From Pseudoalteromonas sp. MM1 (lineage in GTDB: Bacteria > Pseudomonadota > Gammaproteobacteria > Enterobacterales > Alteromonadaceae): a stretch of 64,000 nucleotides of DNA. Position numbers and translations under genes: made by a program. The DNA lies in NCBI RefSeq assembly GCF_030296835.1, contig NZ_AP027922.1:62001-126000 (forward strand), given 5' to 3'. Each line of letters opens with the position of its first letter. Within the stretch, counting starts at the first letter, position 1. The notes below the pieces were generated by a model, which ran no database searches, was not told where the DNA came from, and saw only the letters and a list, made by a program, of their open reading frames with translations. This document shows positions 25,318-34,013 of this stretch, one piece after another.

Positions 25318-27078
25318 TTAAGCGTCGGTTACTTCTCGTGCCCAATGATTTTGTTTAGCGACATGTAATTTACGGTAACCATCAAGTAGTGCTGCATGTT
25401 TTTTAAAGCCTTCAAGCGATAAACCAGGGAAGGTTAAACCATTAAATAATTTACGGCCTTCTGCTATTTCAATAGCAAGCGTTACGTTATCGCTGCCAAA
25501 CATTAAACCTAGTGCATCTTGGTAGTCGGCGTAGTTGCGCTCGTTATCGTATTTAATTTCAAGAATGGCTTTTAAACAGCGAAAGTGACGCATTGCATCT
25601 TCGTTTACTTGGCCTGTGTGTAGTATCCAGTCTACCCAATCAATGGCTTCTTCGTTGCCTGCGGCTAAACATAAGTGCGCTTTAAGCTCACCAATACGCA
25701 GTGTATGCCATGGTGTGTCGGCATCGGTGGCAAGGCCAATAAATTCAGCAGCACGAATAATATCGCTGTGGCCTGCTTCTTCTAGGCTATCGTAAATGTC
25801 CATCCACTGCTGCGCATCGTACTGATCAAGCGATAGGAATGCTTCACGGAATTTAGCGCCTTCGTTGTTGTTACGCCAAATTAGTTCATCAACTGGGTAA
25901 ATGTCTGACATCCCTGGCACTAAAATACGACATGCATACACGTTTAAGTGTGTGTAATCCATAATGTAAATGTCGTGGCCCATGCTGTGAATTAAGTCAG
26001 TACAGAAGTTGTATTCTTGCTCTGTTGTACCGCTAAAATCCCAATGCACAAAGTCAAAGTCAGGTGTTGCGCGGAAAAAGTCATGCGAGATTAACCCACT
26101 TGAGTCGATAAAGTGCAGCTCAATGTTTTCAGGTGTTGCTACTTCATCGTTATCAAACGTAGCCGGTTGGAATACATCAAGTTGATCAAGGCGACGTCCT
26201 TGTAATAGCTCGGTAACCGTACGCTCAAGGGCAACTTCAAATGACGGGTGAGCACCAAAAGAGGCAAACACAGAGCCATCAACAGGGTTAATAAGCGTTA
26301 CGCTCATTACAGGGTATTTACCGCCAAGTGATGCATCGGCAATACGTAAATGAAAACCATGGCTGCGCAGCTCTTCACACGCTTCGTGAATTTTAGGGTA
26401 TTGCTTTACAACCTCTTCAGGGACGATAGGCAAACAAAGCCCTTCAGCGATAATGCGGTTTTTAATGGCGCGCTCAAATACTTCTGATAGCCCTTGTACG
26501 CGAGCTTCAAATTTAGTGTTACCTGCGCTCATGCCGTTAGAAACAAAAATATTACCAATCACGTTTACCGGAATGTATACGTCTTGGTTATCGCGTTGGC
26601 GCGTGTATGGCAGTGTACAAATGCCGCGCTCGTTATTACCTGAGTTAAAATCAAAAAGGTGTGATGCATTAAGCTCACGCTCTGGGTCAAAGTAATCCCA
26701 AAGGCTTTCGTCCATTATGCCCTCTGGTACTTCATTTCCTCCAACTTTAAACCATTTTTCATTTGGATAATGAGTAAAGTCGCTGTTTGCAAACTCTTCA
26801 CCTAAATAAAAGTCGGCAAAAAAGTAATTACAGCTTAATCGTTCAAAGTATTCACCGAGCGCAGAGGCGATAGATGCTTTATCGGTTGCCCCTTTACCAT
26901 TGGTAAACATAACACCGCAGTCGCTGTCTTTTATATGAACTGAATAACAGTTAGCTACAGGGTTAAGCCAAAGTGCCTCTTCAATATTGATGTTTAGCGC
27001 TTTTAGCTTGTTTTGCATGGTAGAGATAGACGATTCTAGGTCGCGGTCTTTACCTTTGATAAATGTTTTTTCAGTCAT
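25318..27078 (-). CDS. ycaO: YcaO-domain protein, stand-alone
   Basis: A 586-residue protein beginning MTEKTFIKGKDRDLESSIS, which matches the start and length of the E. coli YcaO group; upstream in-frame residues up to 27165 are rejected. YcaO proteins use ATP to activate amide backbones. The ATP-binding region is seen in TNGKGATDKASIASALGEYFERL and FEVALERTVTELLQGR, and the C-terminal part (about 400-586) is the YcaO-C helical domain. E. coli YcaO aids beta-methylthiolation of ribosomal protein S12 by RimO. No peptide precursor or modification partner lies nearby, so a housekeeping role is more likely than peptide antibiotic synthesis. Confidence 0.92.
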   Translation of the reverse strand: MTEKTFIKGKDRDLESSISTMQNKLKALNINIEEALWLNPVANCYSVHIKDSDCGVMFTNGKGATDKASIASALGEYFERLSCNYFFADFYLGEEFANSDFTHYPNEKWFKVGGNEVPEGIMDESLWDYFDPERELNASHLFDFNSGNNERGICTLPYTRQRDNQDVYIPVNVIGNIFVSNGMSAGNTKFEARVQGLSEVFERAIKNRIIAEGLCLPIVPEEVVKQYPKIHEACEELRSHGFHLRIADASLGGKYPVMSVTLINPVDGSVFASFGAHPSFEVALERTVTELLQGRRLDQLDVFQPATFDNDEVATPENIELHFIDSSGLISHDFFRATPDFDFVHWDFSGTTEQEYNFCTDLIHSMGHDIYIMDYTHLNVYACRILVPGMSDIYPVDELIWRNNNEGAKFREAFLSLDQYDAQQWMDIYDSLEEAGHSDIIRAAEFIGLATDADTPWHTLRIGELKAHLCLAAGNEEAIDWVDWILHTGQVNEDAMRHFRCLKAILEIKYDNERNYADYQDALGLMFGSDNVTLAIEIAEGRKLFNGLTFPGLSLEGFKKHAALLDGYRKLHVAKQNHWAREVTDA

Positions 27079-27224
27079 ATGAGTCTCAACTAGATCTGCA
27101 CAAAATGTGGAATGGTTATTATCGTGGATTTTGATGTTTATTTCACCCTTTGCGAGTAAGAACATTATTATTTAATAAAACTATGGTTATTATATGTGCA
27201 ACAAATAGTGTAAAGGACATATTA

Positions 27225-29510
27225 ATGTTTAAAGTAATCAAATGGCTAGTATTGCTCATTGTGGTTTTAGGATTAGCAGGTACAGCGCTGGTGTACGGTG
27301 TATTAAGTTTAAGTGTGCCCACGCTTGATGGTAAAGGCCAAAGTACAGCAATTAATAAACCGGTTACTATTTCGCGTGATGAACTAGGACAGGCGGTTAT
27401 AAAGGCCGAAAATCGCCATAACGCTGCATACGGGTTAGGTTATGCACACGGGCAAGACCGTTTTTTTCAAATGGACTTATTAAGACGTAACGCCGCAGGT
27501 GAGCTTAGTGAGTTATTTGGTAAAGCGGCCCTTGGGCTTGATAAAAAAATGCGCTTTCATCAATTGCGTAAACGCAGCCGCGCTATATTAAACACCTTAC
27601 CCGAAAGCGATAAACAACTATTAAACAGCTACGCACAAGGTGTAAACGAAGGACTGGCACAAGTTGGCTTTGCAAGCTTTGAGTATTTACTGACAGGCGC
27701 AGCGCAAAAACCTTGGCAAAGTGAAGACAGCTTATTAGTTATATTTAGCATGTACCTTGATTTACAAAGTGCCACCTTTGAGCGCGATGAAGCCCTTATA
27801 CACATTGAGCAAGCATACGGGCAAAAAACGGTTGATTTTTTAACACAACCTAGCCAATACCAAGCGGCGCTTGATGGCAGTAAGCTTGCCTCGTTTACAG
27901 GCACCATTCCTCAGCTACCAGCGCAAGCACAGCACACGGTTAAAAATATTCAGGTAAATCAAGAGCGCGGTAGCAATAACTGGGCAGTAACCGGCGCGCA
28001 CACACAAACGGGTGTAGCCATGCTCTCTGATGATATGCATTTATCTATGGCGGTGCCGGTTATTTGGTACAGAGCGCAGCTTAATTACCAACAAAATGGC
28101 GAGCAAGTTCAGGTAACTGGCGTGTCACTCCCTGGCGCACCCGCTATTGTGGTGGGTAGCAATAATAAAATAGCGTGGGGCTTTACTAATGGCTATATAG
28201 ATACCGCCGATTGGATAGCGCTAAATGATGACAGTAAAACATGGCAAGTAAATGAGCCAATAGCGCTACCAAATGATGAGGTAGAAAACTACGTATTAAC
28301 TTTAAGCGAATACGGCCCAGTAAAATATATTAATAAAAAGCCTTATGCACTTAGTTGGGCGGCGCATCAGCCTTATGCCGTTGATATGGAATTAGTAAAA
28401 CTTGAACAAGCAAATACGGTTGATGATGCATTAGCAATAGCGAGCAATGTGGGTATTCCGGTGCAAAATTTAATGGTGGTAGATAGCCAAGGCAGTGCTG
28501 CATGGCAACATATTGGCGCTATACCGGCACGTAAAACGCCGAGTGAGCTAAGTGTGAATACACATGAGTACTCACCCGACTGGCAGCAAAATGAGCATCA
28601 GCGCCCCTATGTTAAAAATCCGCAAAATGGACGATTATGGACAGGCAATTCGCGCGTTGTGTCGGCCACTGATAATACCCGTTTTGGTAACGGTGGTTAT
28701 GCACTAGGCGCTCGTTCGAGCCAAATACGCGATAGGTTATTTGAAAAACAAACCTTTGCAGAGAGCGACTTTTACGCGTTACAGCTCGATAACCAAGCCC
28801 GCTTTTTAACACCTTGGCACACATTGCTACTTAATCAACTTAAAAAAGAAAAAACCAAAAACGCACAGTACATAAGTGCACTCGAAAACTGGCAGCAGTG
28901 TGCATGTGCAAGCTCGGTAGGTTATACCTTAGTTAAACACTACCGCAGCACATTAATTAATATCGTATTTGCAAGTATGGAGCACACACTCAATGAGCAA
29001 GACGCTACGCTTAAATACGTAAAACGCGATCTTGAGCCGGCAATATGGCAGCTTATTAATACACGGCCCGATTCGTGGGTAAACCCTGAGTATAAAAGTT
29101 GGGATGAGCAGTTATCAGGTGCATTTAACCAAACAGTGACAGCACTTAGGTCTGAGTACGGGGATAACGTGCAAAATTGGCAGTGGGGTAAAGTAAATGC
29201 ACTTAATATTGAGCACCCGTTTGCTAAACAAATGCCCATATTGGCTAAGCTTTTAAATATGCCTGTAGCGCCAGGTTTTGGTGATAGCTACATGCCCGCC
29301 GTACAAGGCAAAAGCTTTGGTGCATCGCAGCGCTTTATTGCCCAACCTGGGCATTTAGAAAATGCCATTATGGCAGTGCCCGGTGGGCAGTCGGGGCATC
29401 CGCTATCCGCGTTTTACCGTGCGGGGTTTAGTGACTACATTGAAGGTAAACACACGCCTTTATTACCACAAACGCTTATACATCAAATAATAATAGAGCC
29501 CGCTCAATGA
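27225..29510 (+). CDS. Penicillin acylase family N-terminal nucleophile hydrolase
   Basis: A 761-residue exported or membrane-anchored amidase. Order: N-terminal hydrophobic segment (about 4-28), alpha chain including AAYGLGYAHGQDRFFQMDL, a spacer, then the self-cleavage site ERG/SNNWAV with Ser250 as the new N-terminal nucleophile, and the beta chain with SLPGAPAIVVGSNNKIAWG. The family cleaves amide-linked acyl groups: penicillins, acyl-homoserine lactones, or other N-acyl amino acids. Length is close to AHL acylases such as PvdQ/QuiP but substrate cannot be read from sequence. The ATG at 27225 follows AAAGGA; a longer upstream reading lacks such a site. Confidence 0.9.
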   Translation: MFKVIKWLVLLIVVLGLAGTALVYGVLSLSVPTLDGKGQSTAINKPVTISRDELGQAVIKAENRHNAAYGLGYAHGQDRFFQMDLLRRNAAGELSELFGKAALGLDKKMRFHQLRKRSRAILNTLPESDKQLLNSYAQGVNEGLAQVGFASFEYLLTGAAQKPWQSEDSLLVIFSMYLDLQSATFERDEALIHIEQAYGQKTVDFLTQPSQYQAALDGSKLASFTGTIPQLPAQAQHTVKNIQVNQERGSNNWAVTGAHTQTGVAMLSDDMHLSMAVPVIWYRAQLNYQQNGEQVQVTGVSLPGAPAIVVGSNNKIAWGFTNGYIDTADWIALNDDSKTWQVNEPIALPNDEVENYVLTLSEYGPVKYINKKPYALSWAAHQPYAVDMELVKLEQANTVDDALAIASNVGIPVQNLMVVDSQGSAAWQHIGAIPARKTPSELSVNTHEYSPDWQQNEHQRPYVKNPQNGRLWTGNSRVVSATDNTRFGNGGYALGARSSQIRDRLFEKQTFAESDFYALQLDNQARFLTPWHTLLLNQLKKEKTKNAQYISALENWQQCACASSVGYTLVKHYRSTLINIVFASMEHTLNEQDATLKYVKRDLEPAIWQLINTRPDSWVNPEYKSWDEQLSGAFNQTVTALRSEYGDNVQNWQWGKVNALNIEHPFAKQMPILAKLLNMPVAPGFGDSYMPAVQGKSFGASQRFIAQPGHLENAIMAVPGGQSGHPLSAFYRAGFSDYIEGKHTPLLPQTLIHQIIIEPAQ

Positions 29511-29568
29511 ACTAAAATATAACTAAACACGTTCTATATTTATTAATTCATATAACAGGTAAAAAATA

Positions 29569-30417
29569 ATGAAAAAAATACTACCCGCATTAATAACAGG
29601 CTTATTACTTAGCAGTGCAACACATGCAGATGAAAACCCGGTAACGGCAGAAAAACTAAGCGACAGTGTGTATGTACTGTTTGGCCAAGGCGGCAACATT
29701 GCTGCAAGTGTTGGGGACGATGGTATTTACATTATTGATGACCAATTTGCTAAGCTTTCAAACGACATTAAAAAAACCATTAGTGATTTAAAACCCGGTA
29801 GTGCAGAGTTTGTAATTAATACGCACCATCATGGGGATCACACTGGTGGCAACGAAAACTTTGCCAAAGCCGGTGCGCATGTTATTGCGCACGATAACGT
29901 TCATAAGCGATTAGAAGCAAAACACGGAGCAAATTCAGATTATTTGCCACGTATTAGTTTTGGCCACGATTTAAAGCTGCATTTTAATAACGAACACGCC
30001 CATGTAGTGCACTATGCCCGCGCACATACCGATGGTGACTCGGTGATATTTTTTAATAACGATAACATAGTGCACATGGGCGATATTTACTTTAATTTTG
30101 GCAGCTTGCCGTTTGTTGATGTAGATAGCGGCGGCAGTGTTGACGGAATACTTGCAGCCGTAAATGACGTTATTAAGCAAATAGACGAGCGCACTATAGT
30201 GATACCCGGGCATGGACCGGTAAGTGACCGTTCAGGGCTAGTAACGTATGCTAAACTTGTTAAAAAAGCTAAAGATTTAATGCTAAATGCAATGCAAAAT
30301 AATGCAAGCTTAGAGCAAGTACTAAAAGCCGATCCGCTGGCCACGCTTAATCTTAAGTACGCAGGCTGGTTGCCAAAAGAGAAAGTGACTACACTTTTTT
30401 ATCGCAGCTTAAAGTAG
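29569..30417 (+). CDS. Exported metallo-beta-lactamase-fold hydrolase
   Basis: A 282-residue protein with a Sec signal peptide (about 1-20, ATHA/DE) and the MBL fold: the zinc motif HHHGDHTGG, a further ligand in HTDGDSVIFF and VHMGD, and PGHGPVSDRSG. Spacing and the HTDGD form fit generic MBL hydrolases (class B3-like or SoxH-like) rather than a proven beta-lactamase. It lies 58 bp after the acylase gene, same strand, and is closed by a hairpin at 30444-30477. The substrate is unknown. Confidence 0.88.
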   Translation: MKKILPALITGLLLSSATHADENPVTAEKLSDSVYVLFGQGGNIAASVGDDGIYIIDDQFAKLSNDIKKTISDLKPGSAEFVINTHHHGDHTGGNENFAKAGAHVIAHDNVHKRLEAKHGANSDYLPRISFGHDLKLHFNNEHAHVVHYARAHTDGDSVIFFNNDNIVHMGDIYFNFGSLPFVDVDSGGSVDGILAAVNDVIKQIDERTIVIPGHGPVSDRSGLVTYAKLVKKAKDLMLNAMQNNASLEQVLKADPLATLNLKYAGWLPKEKVTTLFYRSLK

Positions 30418-30443
30418 TACGCGTAACGTAAAAAACATGATAC

Positions 30444-30477
30444 AAAGCTGAGTGTACTTTAAGCTACATTCGGCTTT
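30444..30477 (+). terminator. Intrinsic terminator after MBL-fold gene
   Basis: AAAGCTGAGTGTA (30444-30456) and TACATTCGGCTTT (30465-30477) pair over 13 positions with two G-T wobbles, followed by a T-rich stretch. Confidence 0.7.
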
Positions 30478-30505
30478 TATTTTATTATGCCCAAAGGAGT
30501 TGTGT

Positions 30506-32038
30506 ATGTCGGCAGAAAAAACCCACCTAGAAATTTGTAATCTAACAAAAGAGCAGTATCCGCAAATTAAAACCTTAATGGATCAGGCTTACCCAGATTT
30601 AGGTGGCGCGTGGCCAAGCCATACTATTTTTAGATTGATTGATCAGTTTCCTGAAGGGCAAATAGGCATTGTAGATGATGGCGTGCTGGTGGGCTTAGCA
30701 CTAAGCGTGCAAGTAGACTACGCGCGTTTTTCAAACCCGCATACGTACGAAGATATAGCTGATGGCCACGACCGTGTATTTAGTGACTCCGATGGTGATG
30801 CGCTATACGGTTTAGATGTAGCCATTAGCGAAACCCACCGAGGCATGCGCTTAGGGCGTAGATTATACGATGCTCGTAAAGAATTGTGCCGCCAATATAA
30901 CTTACGCGCTATTTTAGCCGGTGGGCGTATTCCACGTTATTACAATCACAGCAGTGAAATGACGCCAATGGAATACATTGAAAAGGTTGACCAAAAAGAG
31001 CTTTACGACCCAATTTTAAGTTTTCAGCTTTCTAACGATTTTCAGGTAAAGCGGTTACTTAAAAAATACCTGCCAGAGGATCAAGAGTCAGTAGGTTACG
31101 CCACGTTACTTGAGTGGAATAACATAATGTACGAACCAACCGATACGGTACTCGAATCGACTAAATCGATTGTGCGGGTAGGCGCGGTGCAATGGCAAAT
31201 GCGTTGTGTTGAGTCGGTTGAAGAGCTACTTAAACAAGTGGAATACTTTGTTGATACAGTCTCTGATTATAAAAGTGACTTTATATTATTCCCAGAGTTT
31301 TTTAACGCGCCACTAATGGGACTTACTGAACAAAGTAATCAAACTGAGGCAATTCGCTATTTAGCAGAATATACAGAGACATTCCGTGATGCGATGTCGC
31401 GTATGGCGATAGAATATAACGCCAATATTATTACCGGCTCTATGCCCCTTGCCGAAGACGATAAGATTTATAACGTAAGTTACTTATGCCACCGTAGCGG
31501 TAAAATAGACGAGCAGCGCAAAATACACATCACCCCACATGAGCAAAATGATTGGGTTATTCAAGGCGGCGACAAAATTGCCGTGTTTGATACCGATGCC
31601 GGGCGTGTAGGTATTCAGATTTGTTACGATGTAGAGTTCCCTGAGCTTTCGCGCATATTAGCAAAACAAGGGCTTGATATACTTTTTGTACCGTTTTGGA
31701 CCGACACTAAAAATAGTTATTTACGGGTTCGTCATTGTGCACAAGCGCGCGCAATCGAAAACGAATGTTACGTGGTTATTGCAGGCTCAGTGGGTAACTT
31801 ACCTGAAGTAGAAAGCTTAGACGTACAGTACTCGCAATCGGCAGTATTGACACCGTCTGACTTTTCTTTTCCACACGATGCAACATTAAATGAAGCCACA
31901 CCTAATACCGAAATGTTATTATTTAGCGACCTTGATATGGATAAACTAAAAATTCTTCATAGCGAAGGTACGGTGCGCAATTTAAAAGATCGCCGCGAAG
32001 ATTTATACGACGTAATTTTGAAAAAGAGAGATGTTTAA
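30506..32038 (+). CDS. GNAT acetyltransferase - carbon-nitrogen hydrolase fusion
   Basis: A 510-residue two-domain protein. Residues about 1-210 form a GNAT-like domain (HRGMRLGRRLYDARKELC, then LAGGRIPRYYNHSSEM); residues about 228-505 form a nitrilase/omega-amidase type domain with the Glu-Lys-Cys triad: FPEFFNAP, RKIHITPHEQ and IQICYDVEFPE. The ATG at 30506 follows AAAGGAG and starts the GNAT domain; an upstream codon at 30452 lies partly in the previous terminator. The fusion is known in bacteria but its substrate is not. The stop overlaps the ATG of sugE (TAATG), so the two are co-translated. Confidence 0.9.
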   Translation: MSAEKTHLEICNLTKEQYPQIKTLMDQAYPDLGGAWPSHTIFRLIDQFPEGQIGIVDDGVLVGLALSVQVDYARFSNPHTYEDIADGHDRVFSDSDGDALYGLDVAISETHRGMRLGRRLYDARKELCRQYNLRAILAGGRIPRYYNHSSEMTPMEYIEKVDQKELYDPILSFQLSNDFQVKRLLKKYLPEDQESVGYATLLEWNNIMYEPTDTVLESTKSIVRVGAVQWQMRCVESVEELLKQVEYFVDTVSDYKSDFILFPEFFNAPLMGLTEQSNQTEAIRYLAEYTETFRDAMSRMAIEYNANIITGSMPLAEDDKIYNVSYLCHRSGKIDEQRKIHITPHEQNDWVIQGGDKIAVFDTDAGRVGIQICYDVEFPELSRILAKQGLDILFVPFWTDTKNSYLRVRHCAQARAIENECYVVIAGSVGNLPEVESLDVQYSQSAVLTPSDFSFPHDATLNEATPNTEMLLFSDLDMDKLKILHSEGTVRNLKDRREDLYDVILKKRDV

Positions 32039-32355
32039 TGGCATGGGTTTATTTAATCATTGCAGGCCTGCTTGAAATAGGATGGCCGATAGGTTTAAAG
32101 GTATCGCAAAACCCTGATACTCGTTGGCAAGGTATTGCAATGGCAATTGCATTTATGGTGGCCAGTGGCTTTATGTTGTGGCTTGCACAAAAACAAATAT
32201 CAATGGGGACTTCCTACGCGGTATGGACCGGAATAGGTGCTGCGGGGACGTTTTTAGTGGGTATATTATTTTACGGTGATGCAGCCACTTTTGGCCGTAT
32301 TGCAGGTGTACTGATGATCATTTGCGGTGTGATAACGCTAAAAATAAGCTCTTAA
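32038..32355 (+). CDS. sugE: SugE/Gdx-type small multidrug resistance exporter
   Basis: A 105-residue SMR protein with four helices and the key Glu in AGLLEIGWPIGLK. The G-W-P/A-x-G-L-K pattern and the later GTSYAVWTGIGAAGTF place it in the SugE/Gdx group, which exports guanidinium in exchange for protons and gives some resistance to quaternary ammonium compounds. It overlaps the GNAT-nitrilase gene by one base. There is no room for a separate guanidine riboswitch, so expression must follow the upstream gene. Confidence 0.93.
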   Translation: MAWVYLIIAGLLEIGWPIGLKVSQNPDTRWQGIAMAIAFMVASGFMLWLAQKQISMGTSYAVWTGIGAAGTFLVGILFYGDAATFGRIAGVLMIICGVITLKISS

Positions 32356-32391
32356 CACTTGCTTTAAAAGTTATAAGCAGCTTTACAGTAG

Positions 32392-32418
32392 CGCAGGTTT
32401 AAAAGCCTGCGTTTTTTT
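32392..32418 (+). terminator. Intrinsic terminator after sugE
   Basis: CGCAGG (32392-32397) pairs with CCTGCG (32406-32411), followed by seven T. Confidence 0.85.
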
Positions 32419-32424
32419 ATGTTC

Positions 32425-33303
32425 TCAATTTGGTAGCATCACCAAAATAGCGGCAATGGCTATTAAAATTAAGCCCGCGGTATCTTGCTTTTTAAGTGGC
32501 TGTTTTAACCAAAGTACGGCTATTAGCATGGTAAAAAATACCTCTACCTGACCAAGCGTTTTAACATACGCCACGTGCTGTAAACTCATTGCGCTAAACC
32601 AGCCAATAGAGCCTACACAACTAAAAATACTAATTGCTGTTGTAATGCCTTTATATTGCCAAAGTTTACTAAGAGTTTGTGGCTCTTTTAGTAATAAATA
32701 GCCAAGTAATATAAGCGTTTGTAGGCTTATTACAAACAGTAAAACCCATGCAGCCGAGTGCGGAAATAACAACCCTGAATTTAAACTTGCTTCGCGTACC
32801 CACAGCGATGTAAGGGCAAAGCTGGTACCACAGGCAAGGCCAAGTAATGCTGTTTTAGCATCAAAGCGTTTTACGCTGGTTATACCGCTAAGTAAAAGCA
32901 CCGCAATAGCGCCTAAAAATACCCCAAGCCAACCAAGTAGGCTAAGCGCAGAGCCAAAAAACAACACTCCTAAAATAGCCGCGACTAACGCCTCACTTTT
33001 AGCAAGGCCTGCACCTATGGCGTAATTGTTCATTTTAAACAGCTTTACCATTAAACCCGTGGCGAGTATTTGCATAACGCTTGCGCCAATAATAAATCCC
33101 CAAAAGGCATTATTAAATGTAGGCATGGCGGTATCTTTATATTGATAGAGGCCATATAAATACATTGCAGCAATGGGGCCCGCTAAAATAAAACGCGAAA
33201 GGGTAACCCCTGCCACACTTGCATGTGTACTTAATTTACTTTGTAGGGCATTTCGCCATGCTTGCATAAAGGCGGCTAAAAATGTGAAAAAGATCCAAGT
33301 CAT
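32425..33303 (-). CDS. EamA/DMT-family transporter
   Basis: A 292-residue protein with about ten hydrophobic helices arranged as two EamA repeats (about 1-140 and 150-290). It begins MTWIFFTFLAAFMQAWRNAL and ends GLILIAIAAILVML. Predicted inner-membrane exporter of small metabolites; the substrate is not evident. Convergent with sugE and apparently a single gene. Confidence 0.85.
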   Translation of the reverse strand: MTWIFFTFLAAFMQAWRNALQSKLSTHASVAGVTLSRFILAGPIAAMYLYGLYQYKDTAMPTFNNAFWGFIIGASVMQILATGLMVKLFKMNNYAIGAGLAKSEALVAAILGVLFFGSALSLLGWLGVFLGAIAVLLLSGITSVKRFDAKTALLGLACGTSFALTSLWVREASLNSGLLFPHSAAWVLLFVISLQTLILLGYLLLKEPQTLSKLWQYKGITTAISIFSCVGSIGWFSAMSLQHVAYVKTLGQVEVFFTMLIAVLWLKQPLKKQDTAGLILIAIAAILVMLPN

Positions 33304-33457
33304 GGTATTCGTCGATTAAAAATAAGGTCTTTACGTTAACAATCTTTAGTTATTAATGCGATGCATTAAGCGTGATGTTGAATATTCATCACCTGCGACA
33401 TTATGCCGCACTGCTTTATAGGTAAACTTAGCTATAGTAAGTATGATGTTATTGTTT

Positions 33458-33497
33458 AGCCGCCAGCGTATGTTAAAAACGTTTGGGCGGCTTTTTT
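33458..33497 (+). terminator. Orphan intrinsic terminator-like hairpin upstream of MAPEG gene
   Basis: AGCCGCC (33458-33464) and GGCGGCT (33486-33492) are followed by TTTTT. The inner part pairs imperfectly (AGCGT with ACGTT). No ORF ends just upstream: the DMT gene to the left runs the other way. It therefore terminates either a small RNA or a leader transcript of the MAPEG gene that starts 60 bp later. Confidence 0.65.
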
Positions 33498-33556
33498 GTG
33501 TATGTGTGTTATATGTATTGGTTAAATAACTAGGTTTTAAAATAAGAGAATAAATT

Positions 33557-33940
33557 ATGACAACATTAGTAGTATGCGCATTACTTGCTGTATTAATGCC
33601 TTATTTTGCAAAAATACCAGTGGCCATTGCTATGGCAAAGCTTGGCCAATACGATAATAAACACCCGCGTTCCCAACAAGCAAAATTAACGGGTTTTGGT
33701 GCGCGGGCGCTCGCTGCCCATCAAAATTGTTTTGAATCACTTGCAGTGTTTGCCGTTGCTATTGCGGTGGTATTGGGTACTAGCTCGGTAAACGCAGTAA
33801 CCGAAACCTTGGCGGTTACTCATATAGTTTCGCGTACTTTGTATTGTATTTTTTATTGGTTGAACCTAGATATTATACGTTCGTTAGTATGGTTTATTGG
33901 CTTAGGCACTGCCATTGCCATGATTGTAGTGAGTATCTAA
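33557..33940 (+). CDS. MAPEG-family membrane protein
   Basis: A 127-residue integral membrane protein with four helices and the MAPEG pattern: RAQQ-like RSQQAKLTGFGARALAAHQNCFESLAVFAVAI and later ARxxY-like SRTLYCIFYWLN. The family includes glutathione-dependent enzymes of the membrane; bacterial members of this short type have no known reaction. Single gene, ended by the hairpin at 33956-33992 shared with the convergent M56 gene. Confidence 0.9.
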   Translation: MTTLVVCALLAVLMPYFAKIPVAIAMAKLGQYDNKHPRSQQAKLTGFGARALAAHQNCFESLAVFAVAIAVVLGTSSVNAVTETLAVTHIVSRTLYCIFYWLNLDIIRSLVWFIGLGTAIAMIVVSI

Positions 33941-33955
33941 TTTTATTGTTAAAAC

Positions 33956-33992
33956 CACAAAGCAAGCGACCTAAAAGGGCGCTTGCTTTGTG
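33956..33992. terminator. Bidirectional terminator between MAPEG and M56 genes
   Basis: CACAAAGCAAGCG (33956-33968) and CGCTTGCTTTGTG (33980-33992) form a perfect 13-bp stem between convergent genes. A T-rich tract follows on the minus strand side. Confidence 0.75.
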
Positions 33993-34013
33993 CTCTTGCA
34001 TCACTCAATAGTA

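Noticed and set aside
25318..27078. A RiPP (azoline peptide) biosynthetic cluster around YcaO
   Set aside because: No precursor peptide, dehydrogenase or export gene nearby; the protein is of the stand-alone E. coli type.
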